From contig NZ_AP023367.1 in NCBI RefSeq assembly GCF_014218335.1, forward strand, positions 4,397,501 to 4,461,500: DNA of 64,000 nucleotides, read 5' to 3'. Position 1 is the first letter of the stretch. Every line of letters starts with the position of its first letter. Both the position numbers and the translations under genes were made by a program. The DNA comes from Anaerocolumna cellulosilytica. GTDB lineage: Bacteria; Bacillota; Clostridia; Lachnospirales; Lachnospiraceae. A model generated the notes under the pieces. It saw only the letters and a program-made list of their open reading frames with translations, did no database searches and was not told where the DNA came from. This document shows positions 9,612 through 17,493 of this stretch, in pieces.

Positions 9612-9714
9612 AAATTCCTCCTTTTGCAATAGCTATATTAATTATAACATGAACGAAACTTTTTACAAGAGACACGCAGGGTTTGTTGTGCACGGGTTGA
9701 GCAAACTGTTCCAT

Positions 9715-9792
9715 AAAAAAATAATCTACATACTATTGCACAGCATACCTAGATAGTTTTGCCATATCAATTCAGTATATAGATTATTTTTC
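9715..9792 (-). terminator. Large terminator hairpin of the rbr-dfx operon
   Basis: 18-bp stem (9717-9734 with 9774-9791, one mismatch) with a 39-nt loop, followed by a T run on the minus strand, downstream of desulfoferrodoxin. Confidence 0.65.
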
Positions 9793-9841
9793 ATATTATA
9801 CCAGCTCCATTACGTGCTGCATCTACTTTTATATGACTATT

Positions 9842-10225
9842 TTAGATAGAAGTTTTCCATAAACCATGAAGGTTACAGTATTCATAAGCTGCTACCGGTT
9901 TTTCATCCTTTAATTCAAAAACAGCTGTTGGTTTTTCCCCCGGCTCTAAGTATTTCACCTGAAGGCCCTTATCTGTTTCAAGATATACCCACTGTATATA
10001 GTGTTCTTCCAGCATAGGATGATCAACGCTGCCAACCGCAACAGTAACTGTACTTCCTTCAACCGTTACAACCGGAAGATGCTTTTCTGTAGCTGCTTCT
10101 GTCGTATTCGCAAATAATTCGGCAATCGGTTCTCCACAACAGACAAGTGGTGCTCCTGATTCATGAATTAAAGTAATAATATTTCCACAATGTTTACATT
10201 TAAAAAATTTAGGTTCTCTTTTCAT
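9842..10225 (-). CDS. dfx: Desulfoferrodoxin (superoxide reductase)
   Basis: 127 residues, typical for a two-iron desulfoferrodoxin. Residues 1-36 form the desulforedoxin domain (KCKHCG and VCCG give the four Cys ligands). The catalytic non-haem iron site follows, with histidines in EKHLP, VDHPM and EEHYIQW and the C-terminal CNLHGLW supplying Cys and His ligands. It reduces superoxide to peroxide using rubredoxin electrons. It lies 25 bp after rubrerythrin, so the two form an operon that handles superoxide and then peroxide. Confidence 0.95.
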   Translation of the reverse strand: MKREPKFFKCKHCGNIITLIHESGAPLVCCGEPIAELFANTTEAATEKHLPVVTVEGSTVTVAVGSVDHPMLEEHYIQWVYLETDKGLQVKYLEPGEKPTAVFELKDEKPVAAYEYCNLHGLWKTSI

Positions 10226-10250
10226 GTTGATTCTCCCTTTCTATTTCACA

Positions 10251-10790
10251 TTAATAGTTTGTGGCCAAAATACGGAAATATGCTTGTGGATGGTCACAGA
10301 CCGGACATTTTAACGGTGCTTTCTTCCCAATCTGAATATGTCCGCAGTTACTGCACTGCCATATCATATCTCCATCTTTGGTAAATACCAGTTCACCTTC
10401 AACGTTTTCTAATAATTTTTTGTATCTTTCTTCATGCTCTTTTTCTATTTTAGCAACACCTTCAAATAATCTGGCAATCTGATCAAAACCTTCTTCTTTT
10501 GCTACTTTTGCAAACTCAGCATACATCTCAGTCCATTCATAATGTTCACCAGAAGCGGCTTCTAACAGATTTGTCTTTGTATCAGGGATACCGTCATGAA
10601 GCAGTTTAAACCAGATTTTAGCATGTTCTTTCTCATTATTAGCTGTTTCCAAAAACAGCTCTGCAATTTGTTCAAATCCTTCTTTTTTTGCCTTGGAAGC
10701 ATAATAGGTGTACTTGTTTCTGGCTTCTGACTCACCAGCAAAAGCTGCTTTTAAGTTAGCTTCCGTTTTTGTACCTTTTAATTCCTTCAT
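10251..10790 (-). CDS. rbr: Rubrerythrin
   Basis: 179 residues from ATG 10790 (ribosome site AAAGGAAATGTA). The N-terminal four-helix diiron domain carries [22 protein letters not shown] and [10 protein letters not shown]. The C-terminal rubredoxin domain has WQCSNCG and KCPVCDHP for one FeS4 centre. A peroxide reductase of anaerobes, drawing electrons from rubredoxin. Downstream dfx is co-transcribed. A rho-independent terminator lies only 24-60 bp upstream of the start, so expression depends on readthrough or on a promoter hidden in that short gap. Confidence 0.95.
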   Translation of the reverse strand: MKELKGTKTEANLKAAFAGESEARNKYTYYASKAKKEGFEQIAELFLETANNEKEHAKIWFKLLHDGIPDTKTNLLEAASGEHYEWTEMYAEFAKVAKEEGFDQIARLFEGVAKIEKEHEERYKKLLENVEGELVFTKDGDMIWQCSNCGHIQIGKKAPLKCPVCDHPQAYFRILATNY

Positions 10791-10813
10791 TACATTTCCT
10801 TTCCATACATAAG

Positions 10814-10851
10814 AGAAAAAAAGAGCACGCGCTAATAAAAGCACACGCTCC
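10814..10851 (-). terminator. Terminator between rubredoxin and rubrerythrin
   Basis: 10-bp stem with G-U pairs (10823-10832 with 10841-10850), then a run of seven T on the minus strand. It ends the rubredoxin transcript, or attenuates transcription into rubrerythrin. Confidence 0.65.
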
Positions 10852-10865
10852 CTTTTTATGTATTA

Positions 10866-11018
10866 TTAAACTTCTGTAAATGAATCTTTGTCTAATCCGC
10901 AAACAGGGCAAGTCCAATCATCAGGAATATCTTCCCAAGCTGTGCCAGGTGCTATTCCACTATCTGGATCACCTATCTCAGGATCATAAACATAACCGCA
11001 AGGACACTCATATTTCAT
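10866..11018 (-). CDS. Rubredoxin with a shortened first metal knuckle
   Basis: 50 residues, preceded by TAGGAGGTATAAGCT. The body [27 protein letters not shown] and KDSF is classical rubredoxin, a one-iron electron carrier for flavodiiron protein, rubrerythrin and desulfoferrodoxin. The first knuckle, however, reads ECPCGY: one residue between the cysteines instead of two. All four cysteines remain. A strong promoter lies upstream and a terminator downstream, so it is probably highly expressed as a single gene. Confidence 0.9.
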   Translation of the reverse strand: MKYECPCGYVYDPEIGDPDSGIAPGTAWEDIPDDWTCPVCGLDKDSFTEV

Positions 11019-11070
11019 AGCTTATACCTCCTAATAATGATATTATCTTCATTGGGATAAAGATATCTAT

Positions 11071-11099
11071 ATTATAGCATATTAAGGTAATTATATCAA
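11071..11099 (-). promoter_or_regulatory. Promoter of rubredoxin
   Basis: Minus-strand TTGATA (11094-11099), 17 bp, TATAAT (11071-11076), 53 bp from the start codon; a near-consensus vegetative promoter. Confidence 0.75.
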
Positions 11100-11135
11100 C
11101 TCTTGCAGAAATATTTCGTAGAAAAATCAGCGAGA

Positions 11136-11192
11136 TTAAGCCGAAAGACCCAGACTGGATGTTAATCTATTCCAGTTCTGAGTCTTGCTTAA
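11136..11192 (-). terminator. Terminator hairpin after the 2-hydroxyacid dehydrogenase
   Basis: Stem of about 15 bp with one bulge (11145-11159 with 11171-11186), extended by TTAAG/CTTAA; the T tract on the minus strand is weak. Confidence 0.5.
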
Positions 11193-11249
11193 TTACTAAC
11201 CCAACTTGCATTCCAAACATAGTGTGATGTATGGTTTCAATCATACACA

Positions 11250-12284
11250 CTAAAAGCAGCGATTATGAGGGTTTTTATCGCAATGATTCTGTTTGGTGCA
11301 TTGATAACAGATTTCATTCTCTAAACCATTTCCATCAAAATAATCCTTTAGATTCTGCAAAGTAACTTCTGCTATATTACTCAAAGCTTCTTTGGTCAAG
11401 AACGCCTGATGAGATGTCACAATTACATTTGGCATGGAAATCAGGCCTGATAGTATGTCATCCCGCATAATGGAATACGACAAATCTTCATAAAAGAATT
11501 CCGTTTCTTCTTCGTATACATCAAGCCCTGCTCCGCCAACCTTCTCTTCTTTTATTGCATTTAGAAGATCTTCACTGTTTATTAATGCACCTCTGGAGGT
11601 ATTAATTATAACTACCCCGGGTTTCATTATTGTAAGCGCATCTTTTTGAATGAGATGATGGGTATCTTTTGTCAGCGGGCAGTGAAGGGAAATGATATCT
11701 GAACGTTTGCATAATTCTTCAAAGGATACATACTGAATATCCGTATCCTTAGCTGGATATGGATCATAGGCGATAACCTCCATACCAAATCCTTTACAGA
11801 TGTCAATAAAAATTCTTCCTATCTTACCGGTTCCTACTACACCCATCGTCTTACCATGAAGGTCAAAACCTGTCAATCCTACCAGACTGAAATTATGCTC
11901 TTTCGTACGGTTATAAGCTCTGTGTATTTTACGGTTTAAAGTAAGCAGCAGTGCCATGGCATGTTCCGCTACTGCATAGGGTGAGTAGGCCGGAACTCTT
12001 ACTACGTGTATCCTATCATAAGCTGCCTTAAAATCAATGTTATTATAACCGGCACACCTCATGGCAATGATACGTACACCACCCTTATACAGGATATCAA
12101 TGGTTTTTGTATCAATAGTATCGTTCACAAAGGCTACCACCGCCTCATAGCCGTTTGCCATAACCGCAGTATCCACATTTAGTTTTGATTCAAAATAATC
12201 TATTTCTATATCAAACTTTTCTTTAAATGTATCAAAATATACCTTATCATAAGGTTTTGTATCAAAAAAACAAATCTTATTCAT
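11250..12284 (-). CDS. D-2-hydroxyacid dehydrogenase, probably D-lactate dehydrogenase
   Basis: 344 residues. NAD-binding motif VVGTGKIGRIF at about 150, substrate arginine in NTSRGALIN, and a catalytic histidine in VTSHQAF, as in LdhA-type enzymes reducing pyruvate to D-lactate. Ribosome site AAAGGAGGATACT. The last 20 or so residues form an unusual Cys/His-rich tail (CYQCTKQNHCDKNPHNRCF), absent from typical LdhA and possibly metal-binding. Methylglyoxal synthase lies upstream on the same strand, so both may serve overflow carbon disposal. The exact 2-oxoacid substrate is inferred. Confidence 0.85.
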   Translation of the reverse strand: MNKICFFDTKPYDKVYFDTFKEKFDIEIDYFESKLNVDTAVMANGYEAVVAFVNDTIDTKTIDILYKGGVRIIAMRCAGYNNIDFKAAYDRIHVVRVPAYSPYAVAEHAMALLLTLNRKIHRAYNRTKEHNFSLVGLTGFDLHGKTMGVVGTGKIGRIFIDICKGFGMEVIAYDPYPAKDTDIQYVSFEELCKRSDIISLHCPLTKDTHHLIQKDALTIMKPGVVIINTSRGALINSEDLLNAIKEEKVGGAGLDVYEEETEFFYEDLSYSIMRDDILSGLISMPNVIVTSHQAFLTKEALSNIAEVTLQNLKDYFDGNGLENEICYQCTKQNHCDKNPHNRCF

Positions 12285-12416
12285 AGTATCCTCCTTTCAA
12301 CCAGCTCGTTCCAGTTAACAGTTGTTGCCGTTAACGGTCAAAACCGTCGTAAAACAGGGTGTCTGGGTTTCAAGCATATCCCAAAATACTATTATATAGA
12401 TTAACTTTATTCGGAT

Positions 12417-12902
12417 TTATTCAGGCTGAGAAAATTTTTCTATTCTTGTAAGCATTGTCTTGTTAAAATTCTCAACCTTTCGGTCATATTCCTCATCCAT
12501 AAACTTAGAAGCCAGTAAAAAGTCCGCTGTAGCCAGATTATTTGCTACCGGAATATCATAAACTACTGCGATACGAAGTAATGCTTTTACGTCCGGATCA
12601 TGAGGCTGTGATTCCAAAGGATCCCATAAAAATACCACAAAATCAATATTTCCCTCTACGATTCTTGAGCCAATCTGCTGGTCACCGCCTAAAGGTCCGC
12701 TGTTATAGCCTTTTACCGGAAGTCCTGTCTTCTCAGAAATTAATCTTGCTGTTGTTCCTGTACCGCAAAGAAAATGATTTTTTAAAACATCTTTATGTTT
12801 ATCTGCCCATCGAACCAACTCCTGCTTCTTTCCGTCATGAGCAATGAGTGCTATGTTCTTTTTCTTACCAATCTGAAAATAAATAAAATCATCTAATAAC
12901 AT
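12417..12902 (-). CDS. mgsA: Methylglyoxal synthase
   Basis: 161 residues from ATG 12902, with AAAGGAGAAGGCATT as ribosome site. IALIAHDGKK, the phosphate-binding GTGTTA, GPLGGDQQIG (catalytic aspartate) and FLWDPL are family signatures. It converts dihydroxyacetone phosphate to methylglyoxal plus phosphate, a phosphate-releasing bypass of lower glycolysis. Any co-transcription with the downstream dehydrogenase is uncertain because about 130 bp separate them. Confidence 0.95.
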   Translation of the reverse strand: MLLDDFIYFQIGKKKNIALIAHDGKKQELVRWADKHKDVLKNHFLCGTGTTARLISEKTGLPVKGYNSGPLGGDQQIGSRIVEGNIDFVVFLWDPLESQPHDPDVKALLRIAVVYDIPVANNLATADFLLASKFMDEEYDRKVENFNKTMLTRIEKFSQPE

Positions 12903-12965
12903 AATGCCTTCTCCTTTGCTGTTTATGCTTCTTCCACCTGAATCGCTATTATAATACATCCACAC

Positions 12966-13193
12966 ATGGATTTAACATTTCATCATATAAGTATATACCT
13001 TATGATACTATCATCATACTTGCTTTAGCAAAAAAATGCAATGAAAAACTCCATGAATTATATAGTAAGTTACTCCGTAAATACCAAATTAACTAATAGA
13101 TTATTTTTCGGACGATGTATAATTATAAGCATTCAATTAACAAACTACTCTTCTTAAAATCCATACAAACAGTAAAACCCTTAATAAATTTTC
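12966..13193. other. Intergenic, no gene recognised
   Basis: AT-rich divergent region between mgsA and the citrate synthase gene. Apart from the citrate synthase promoter just downstream (13194-13222) nothing specific was seen. Confidence 0.5.
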
Positions 13194-13222
13194 TTGTTAT
13201 CATGCCTTGTCTATGTTAAAAT
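13194..13222 (+). promoter_or_regulatory. Possible promoter of citrate synthase
   Basis: TTGTTA (13194-13199), 17 bp, TAAAAT (13217-13222). This implies a 5' leader of about 155 nt before the start codon. Confidence 0.45.
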
Positions 13223-13385
13223 ATACAAGTATAAACCACTCCGGTTACGATTTCGAGCATACTTACATATTTTCGTTTACTGTCTGGTAGAAATTAGTGC
13301 AAATTAATACAAATTTCTTCATGATTATTTATTAGCCTACAGACATCGGGAAATTGTAACCCACGAACTAAAAAAGGAGGTTTCT

Positions 13386-14747
13386 ATGAATAACATTTTT
13401 TCCAACATTACCCCTGAAGTATTGGCATTGTCCAACTTATGTGCTAAAAATAGTGCAATTGACCCTTATCTTTATACTAAATATGATGTGAAACGCGGTT
13501 TAAGAGATGTCAGCGGTAAAGGTGTATTAACCGGACTTACCGAAATAGCAGAGGTTCGTTCCCACATTATTGTGGATTCCGAATATGTCCCTTGTGAAGG
13601 TAAGTTATTTTACCGTGGTATCGATGTAGAACAGATTGTAGAAGGCTTTATTGAGGAAGACCGTTACGGTTTTGAAGAAGTTACGTATTTATTGCTATTT
13701 GGTGAACTTCCGGATAAGGAGGCCTTAAATAATTTTACGAAATTATTAGAAGAATACCGCTCTCTTCCTACTTCTTTTGTAAGAGATATTATTATGAAGG
13801 CACCCAGCAGGGATATGATGAATACCCTTGCCAGAAGCGTCCTAACTCTTTATTCCTATGATGACCAGGCAGATGACATCTCCCTGCCTAACGTTATGAG
13901 ACAGTCCTTACAGCTTATTTCTTTATTTCCACTACTTTCGGTCTATGGTTATCAGGCATTTCGTCATTATCATGATGGGCAGAGTCTGTTTATTCATACT
14001 CCTGACCCTTCCTTATCTACCGCAGAACTTATTTTACATCTGCTAAGACCAGACAGTAAGTATACACCATTAGAAGCTAAAATCCTTGACGTAGCTCTGG
14101 TGCTTCATGCGGAACATGGCGGTGGTAACAACTCAACCTTTACGACTCACGTAGTATCCTCAGCCGGTACCGATACCTATTCCTCTGTTGCCGCATCTCT
14201 TGGCTCCTTAAAAGGACCAAAGCATGGTGGCGCCAACTTAAAGGTGGTACAGATGTTTGAAGATATGAAAAATACCATTAAAGACTGGGAGGATGAAGAC
14301 GAGGTACGTAATTATCTAAGTGCCCTTCTTCAAAAAAGAGCTTTTGACAATGCTGGCTTAATATATGGAATCGGGCATGCGGTATATTCCATCTCTGACC
14401 CGAGAGCAAATATTTTCAAAGGCTTTGTTAACAAATTATCGGTTGAAAAGGACAGAGTCGCTGAATTTAAGCTATATAACCTTGTAGAAAGTCTGGCTCC
14501 CCAAGTTATTGCCAAGGAGAGAAAGATGTACAAAGGAGTAAGTGCCAATGTGGATTTTTACAGTGGTTTTGTTTACAGCATGCTTGATTTGCCAATAGAA
14601 CTTTATACTCCTATCTTTGCAATCGCCAGAATATCTGGCTGGAGCGCTCATAGAATTGAAGAGTTGTTTAATGCAAATAAAATCATCCGTCCGGCTTATA
14701 AGAGCGTATCTTCTCGTAAAGAGTATAAAAATCTATCAGACAGATAA
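13386..14747 (+). CDS. gltA: Citrate synthase
   Basis: 453 residues with AAAGGAGGTTTCT just upstream. Catalytic residues are visible in LHAEHGGG, GIGHAVY and SANVDFYSG, matching the His-His-Asp set of citrate synthase. It condenses oxaloacetate and acetyl-CoA. With no other TCA gene in the window and an anaerobic setting, it probably feeds 2-oxoglutarate and glutamate synthesis through an incomplete cycle. The roughly 40-residue N-terminal segment before the core is of the kind seen in clostridial members. Monocistronic with a strong terminator. Confidence 0.93.
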   Translation: MNNIFSNITPEVLALSNLCAKNSAIDPYLYTKYDVKRGLRDVSGKGVLTGLTEIAEVRSHIIVDSEYVPCEGKLFYRGIDVEQIVEGFIEEDRYGFEEVTYLLLFGELPDKEALNNFTKLLEEYRSLPTSFVRDIIMKAPSRDMMNTLARSVLTLYSYDDQADDISLPNVMRQSLQLISLFPLLSVYGYQAFRHYHDGQSLFIHTPDPSLSTAELILHLLRPDSKYTPLEAKILDVALVLHAEHGGGNNSTFTTHVVSSAGTDTYSSVAASLGSLKGPKHGGANLKVVQMFEDMKNTIKDWEDEDEVRNYLSALLQKRAFDNAGLIYGIGHAVYSISDPRANIFKGFVNKLSVEKDRVAEFKLYNLVESLAPQVIAKERKMYKGVSANVDFYSGFVYSMLDLPIELYTPIFAIARISGWSAHRIEELFNANKIIRPAYKSVSSRKEYKNLSDR

Positions 14748-14779
14748 AGTTTTATAAAGGTGTTTCAAGTAAAGCCTTC

Positions 14780-14836
14780 AAAAGGGTTGTACAAAGGTTT
14801 CATTCTATTAAACCTTTGTATAACCCTTTTATTTTA
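14780..14836 (+). terminator. Terminator after citrate synthase
   Basis: 21-bp stem with one mismatch (14780-14800 with 14810-14830), then a T-rich tail on the plus strand. Confidence 0.85.
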
Positions 14837-14858
14837 ATCCTACTATTCCAAAGCTTTA

Positions 14859-15587
14859 TCAAATATTTCGTCCCTTTGTAATTCCTTTTTTTATACTTCC
14901 ATCAACCAAATAAGCATATTCTTCCTCTTCATCTAAAATCCCAATTAACTTTTTATACCAAAGTATCTGAATAAAGATAACTGCTTCCAGAGCTGTCAGA
15001 AAAAAAGTACCTAAAAAACACAGGATTATAAGAAGCGTAGTGGAAAAGAAAAAAACACACAAAACTATTCCCGCAAAAATAGGTATTACAAACTGTGGCT
15101 TTAAAAGCATAAGTGCAATCACTTCCATGACTACACTCTTCCCCTTAAGTATTTTTTCTTTTCCGGAAGCTTTGTGTTTATCTTCTTTTTCATCTGCATG
15201 CATTACAAATACGAAATACCCAGCCAAATAAAACATTATTACAAGCAGCATAGAGATAATTGACAAGCATATAATTGAATAGGTAAGATTGCCGTTCTTT
15301 GCAGCTACTATCATCCCCGCTACATTTAATATCATCATAAAATACAAGGGAATAAATCTAAGAAGCGTTAAAGATTTTTTTAGGTACTTAAAAAAGGTAG
15401 CTATTACGCTGTCATTAACATTAATTCTCTTATATATACTATCCTTTCCAATAAAAAAAACTGCTCCAAGTACGGGCAAAAGCATAAGTGTACCGGATAA
15501 TACTACCGTCAAAAAACTTAATATACTTGCAAAAAACACAATATGTATTCCTGATAGGATTTTATAGAATAAAGATTCCCTGGTCAT
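14859..15587 (-). CDS. YesL-like membrane protein (DUF624)
   Basis: 242 residues with about five hydrophobic helices (residues about 15-45, 75-95, 105-130, 160-185 and 185-210). Its N-terminus, and its position as the last gene of a CUT1 sugar transporter operon, match the YesL/DUF624 family, which accompanies plant-glycan uptake systems in Firmicutes. Its start overlaps the permease stop by 4 bp, so translation is coupled. Biochemical role unknown. Confidence 0.7.
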   Translation of the reverse strand: MTRESLFYKILSGIHIVFFASILSFLTVVLSGTLMLLPVLGAVFFIGKDSIYKRINVNDSVIATFFKYLKKSLTLLRFIPLYFMMILNVAGMIVAAKNGNLTYSIICLSIISMLLVIMFYLAGYFVFVMHADEKEDKHKASGKEKILKGKSVVMEVIALMLLKPQFVIPIFAGIVLCVFFFSTTLLIILCFLGTFFLTALEAVIFIQILWYKKLIGILDEEEEYAYLVDGSIKKGITKGRNI

Positions 15588-16411
15588 GATTTTATCGCTC
15601 CTGCCAAACCATAGTAGATGTATTTTTGTAAGAATATATACACAAGTCCAATTGGTATAATACCCAAAAGAATTGCTGCAGATACTATTTCAAAGGGTGT
15701 TGACATATTACCAAAGAATTTATACAAAGCTACAGTGAAGGTCTGCACATCCTTACGCAGATACAAATTCGGAATATAAAAATCATTATAATAACCAATA
15801 CCATTTAGTATAAGAAGAGTTGTACATGCCGGTTTTAACAACGGCAGTATAATTCGTCTGTAAATGGTAAAATAACTGGCTCCATCTATTAGGGCAGATT
15901 GGTCAAGTTCTTTAGAGATTGAATCTAACAGATTAAACATAATATAGATTCCTATAATTCCTACCCCTGAGTATAAAATAATTACACTTGCCATTTTATT
16001 GACTAATCCCATTCTATAGATAATCTGAAAGACTACTGTCTGGGTGGTTACGACTGGAATAAACATGGTAAGGGTAAATAAAGTCATAATTAATTTCCTG
16101 CCTCTAAAATCAAAACGGTGAAGCACATAAGAAACCATGGTTGTAAATAGTATTTGAAGAGTCAGGGAGATAGATAATATAACCGCAGTATTAATTAATG
16201 CTTTCCCCAATCCCCCTACTCTAATTGCATAGAGAAAATTATAGGAATTAAACCAATTCTTCGGAGGAGTAAGTACGTTGGTAGAAGAATATTCTGCTCC
16301 CGTTTTAAAAGCCATATAAATAAGTGGCACAATAGGAATAATTACAAAAATACAGGCTCCGAATAAAAACAGATACCGGAGTATTTTATAAAACTTGCCT
16401 TCCTTAATCAT
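15584..16411 (-). CDS. Sugar ABC transporter permease, MalG type (CUT1)
   Basis: 275 residues and six predicted membrane segments. The EAA loop DGASYFTIYRRIILPLLKPA, which contacts the ATPase, is near residue 190. Second permease of a CUT1 importer for oligosaccharides; it pairs with the permease 2 bp upstream. No ATPase gene is in the operon, so a shared MsmK-type ATPase encoded elsewhere is likely. Substrate unknown; plant-derived oligosaccharides are plausible from context. Confidence 0.9.
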   Translation of the reverse strand: MIKEGKFYKILRYLFLFGACIFVIIPIVPLIYMAFKTGAEYSSTNVLTPPKNWFNSYNFLYAIRVGGLGKALINTAVILSISLTLQILFTTMVSYVLHRFDFRGRKLIMTLFTLTMFIPVVTTQTVVFQIIYRMGLVNKMASVIILYSGVGIIGIYIMFNLLDSISKELDQSALIDGASYFTIYRRIILPLLKPACTTLLILNGIGYYNDFYIPNLYLRKDVQTFTVALYKFFGNMSTPFEIVSAAILLGIIPIGLVYIFLQKYIYYGLAGAIKS

Positions 16412-16413
16412 AT

Positions 16414-17295
16414 TTAACTCTCTCCCTTCTTATTAAATATACTTTGCAGACCCACGGCTATTACAACAATTACAAATACCAAAATAGATAAAGCTGCTGC
16501 AAAACCAACCCTATTTTCTGAAAAAGCACTCTGCTGAATCTGAATAACCGGTGTTACAGTTCCATTGGCACCATTCATCATAATATAGGGAATTTCGAAT
16601 ACCTGAATGGAACCAGAGACACTTAATAAAATGTTGATGAATAATACTTTTCTTATTGAAGGAATAGATATGTATTTGATTTCCTGCCACTTGGTGCAGC
16701 CATCAACGGCAGCAGCTTCAAATAAATCCCCCGGTATAGTTTGTAGTGCACCAAAAAACATAATAAAGTTCATTCCGTAATAACGCCATATGCTGATGGA
16801 TGCTATTGAAGGGTTTACAAGCTTTAAATTTTGCAGCCATTGCTGCTTAAATTGCCCCAATCCAACCGTTTCTAATAGTAGATTCAGCGTACCGGAATTG
16901 TTAAAAAATATAATAAATATGGTTGAAACGATTACCCCGTTCAGTAAGTAAGGAATAATTAAAACTCCTTTAAAAAGATTTAATCCCCTGAACTTTCCAT
17001 TTACGAAAATAGCCAGGACAAAAGCAAATACTAATTGGGGTATGGCTACAAGCATATACCAAAGGCAATTTTTAAATACCATTATGTACTGGGGATCTGT
17101 AAAAAGTCTTTCATAGTTTTTAAGACCAATCCATTTTGGAATCCCAACGCCTTTGTAATTGGTGAAGCTTAAATAAATGTTACTGAGTATTGGGATATAG
17201 GAGAATACTAGTAGTTGAATAACTGGTATTAATAAAAACAAAACAATGATTATTCTGCTGCTTTTTGTCTTTTTCACAGTTTCCGCTCCTGTCAT
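16414..17295 (-). CDS. Sugar ABC transporter permease, MalF type (CUT1)
   Basis: 293 residues. Six membrane helices, with the EAA loop AAVDGCTKWQEIKYISIP at about 200. Forms the heterodimeric channel with the downstream MalG-type protein. Separated from the upstream binding-protein gene by about 200 bp holding two hairpins, a common arrangement giving more binding protein than permease. Confidence 0.9.
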   Translation of the reverse strand: MTGAETVKKTKSSRIIIVLFLLIPVIQLLVFSYIPILSNIYLSFTNYKGVGIPKWIGLKNYERLFTDPQYIMVFKNCLWYMLVAIPQLVFAFVLAIFVNGKFRGLNLFKGVLIIPYLLNGVIVSTIFIIFFNNSGTLNLLLETVGLGQFKQQWLQNLKLVNPSIASISIWRYYGMNFIMFFGALQTIPGDLFEAAAVDGCTKWQEIKYISIPSIRKVLFINILLSVSGSIQVFEIPYIMMNGANGTVTPVIQIQQSAFSENRVGFAAALSILVFVIVVIAVGLQSIFNKKGES

Positions 17296-17313
17296 TTATT
17301 ATTGTTCGTATAA

Positions 17314-17350
17314 GAGTAGTGTGTTAATGAGGATTTTTGACACACTACTC
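17314..17350 (-). terminator. Hairpin ahead of the permease genes
   Basis: 11-bp perfect stem (17314-17324 with 17340-17350) about 20 bp upstream of the permease start. No U tract on the minus strand, so more likely an attenuating or stabilising structure than a full terminator. Confidence 0.45.
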
Positions 17351-17372
17351 CTATTTTTTGTTATTAGGTTGT

Positions 17373-17474
17373 AAGGGGCTGCTGCAACATCGGTCTACTC
17401 ACTTGCAGAATTCTGTGCTTAAAGTTGCACCGCCCTTTTGCAGGTTAGTAACTATCTATTGCAACAGCCCTTTT
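17373..17474 (-). terminator. Large stem-loop between binding protein and permease genes
   Basis: The ends pair over about 15 bp (17373-17387 with 17459-17474, two mismatches) around a roughly 70-nt interior that has further pairing. It starts about 20 bp past the binding-protein stop. Expected effect: protection of the binding-protein mRNA and reduced readthrough. Confidence 0.5.
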
Positions 17475-17493
17475 TATAGCATGTGTGTAGAAA

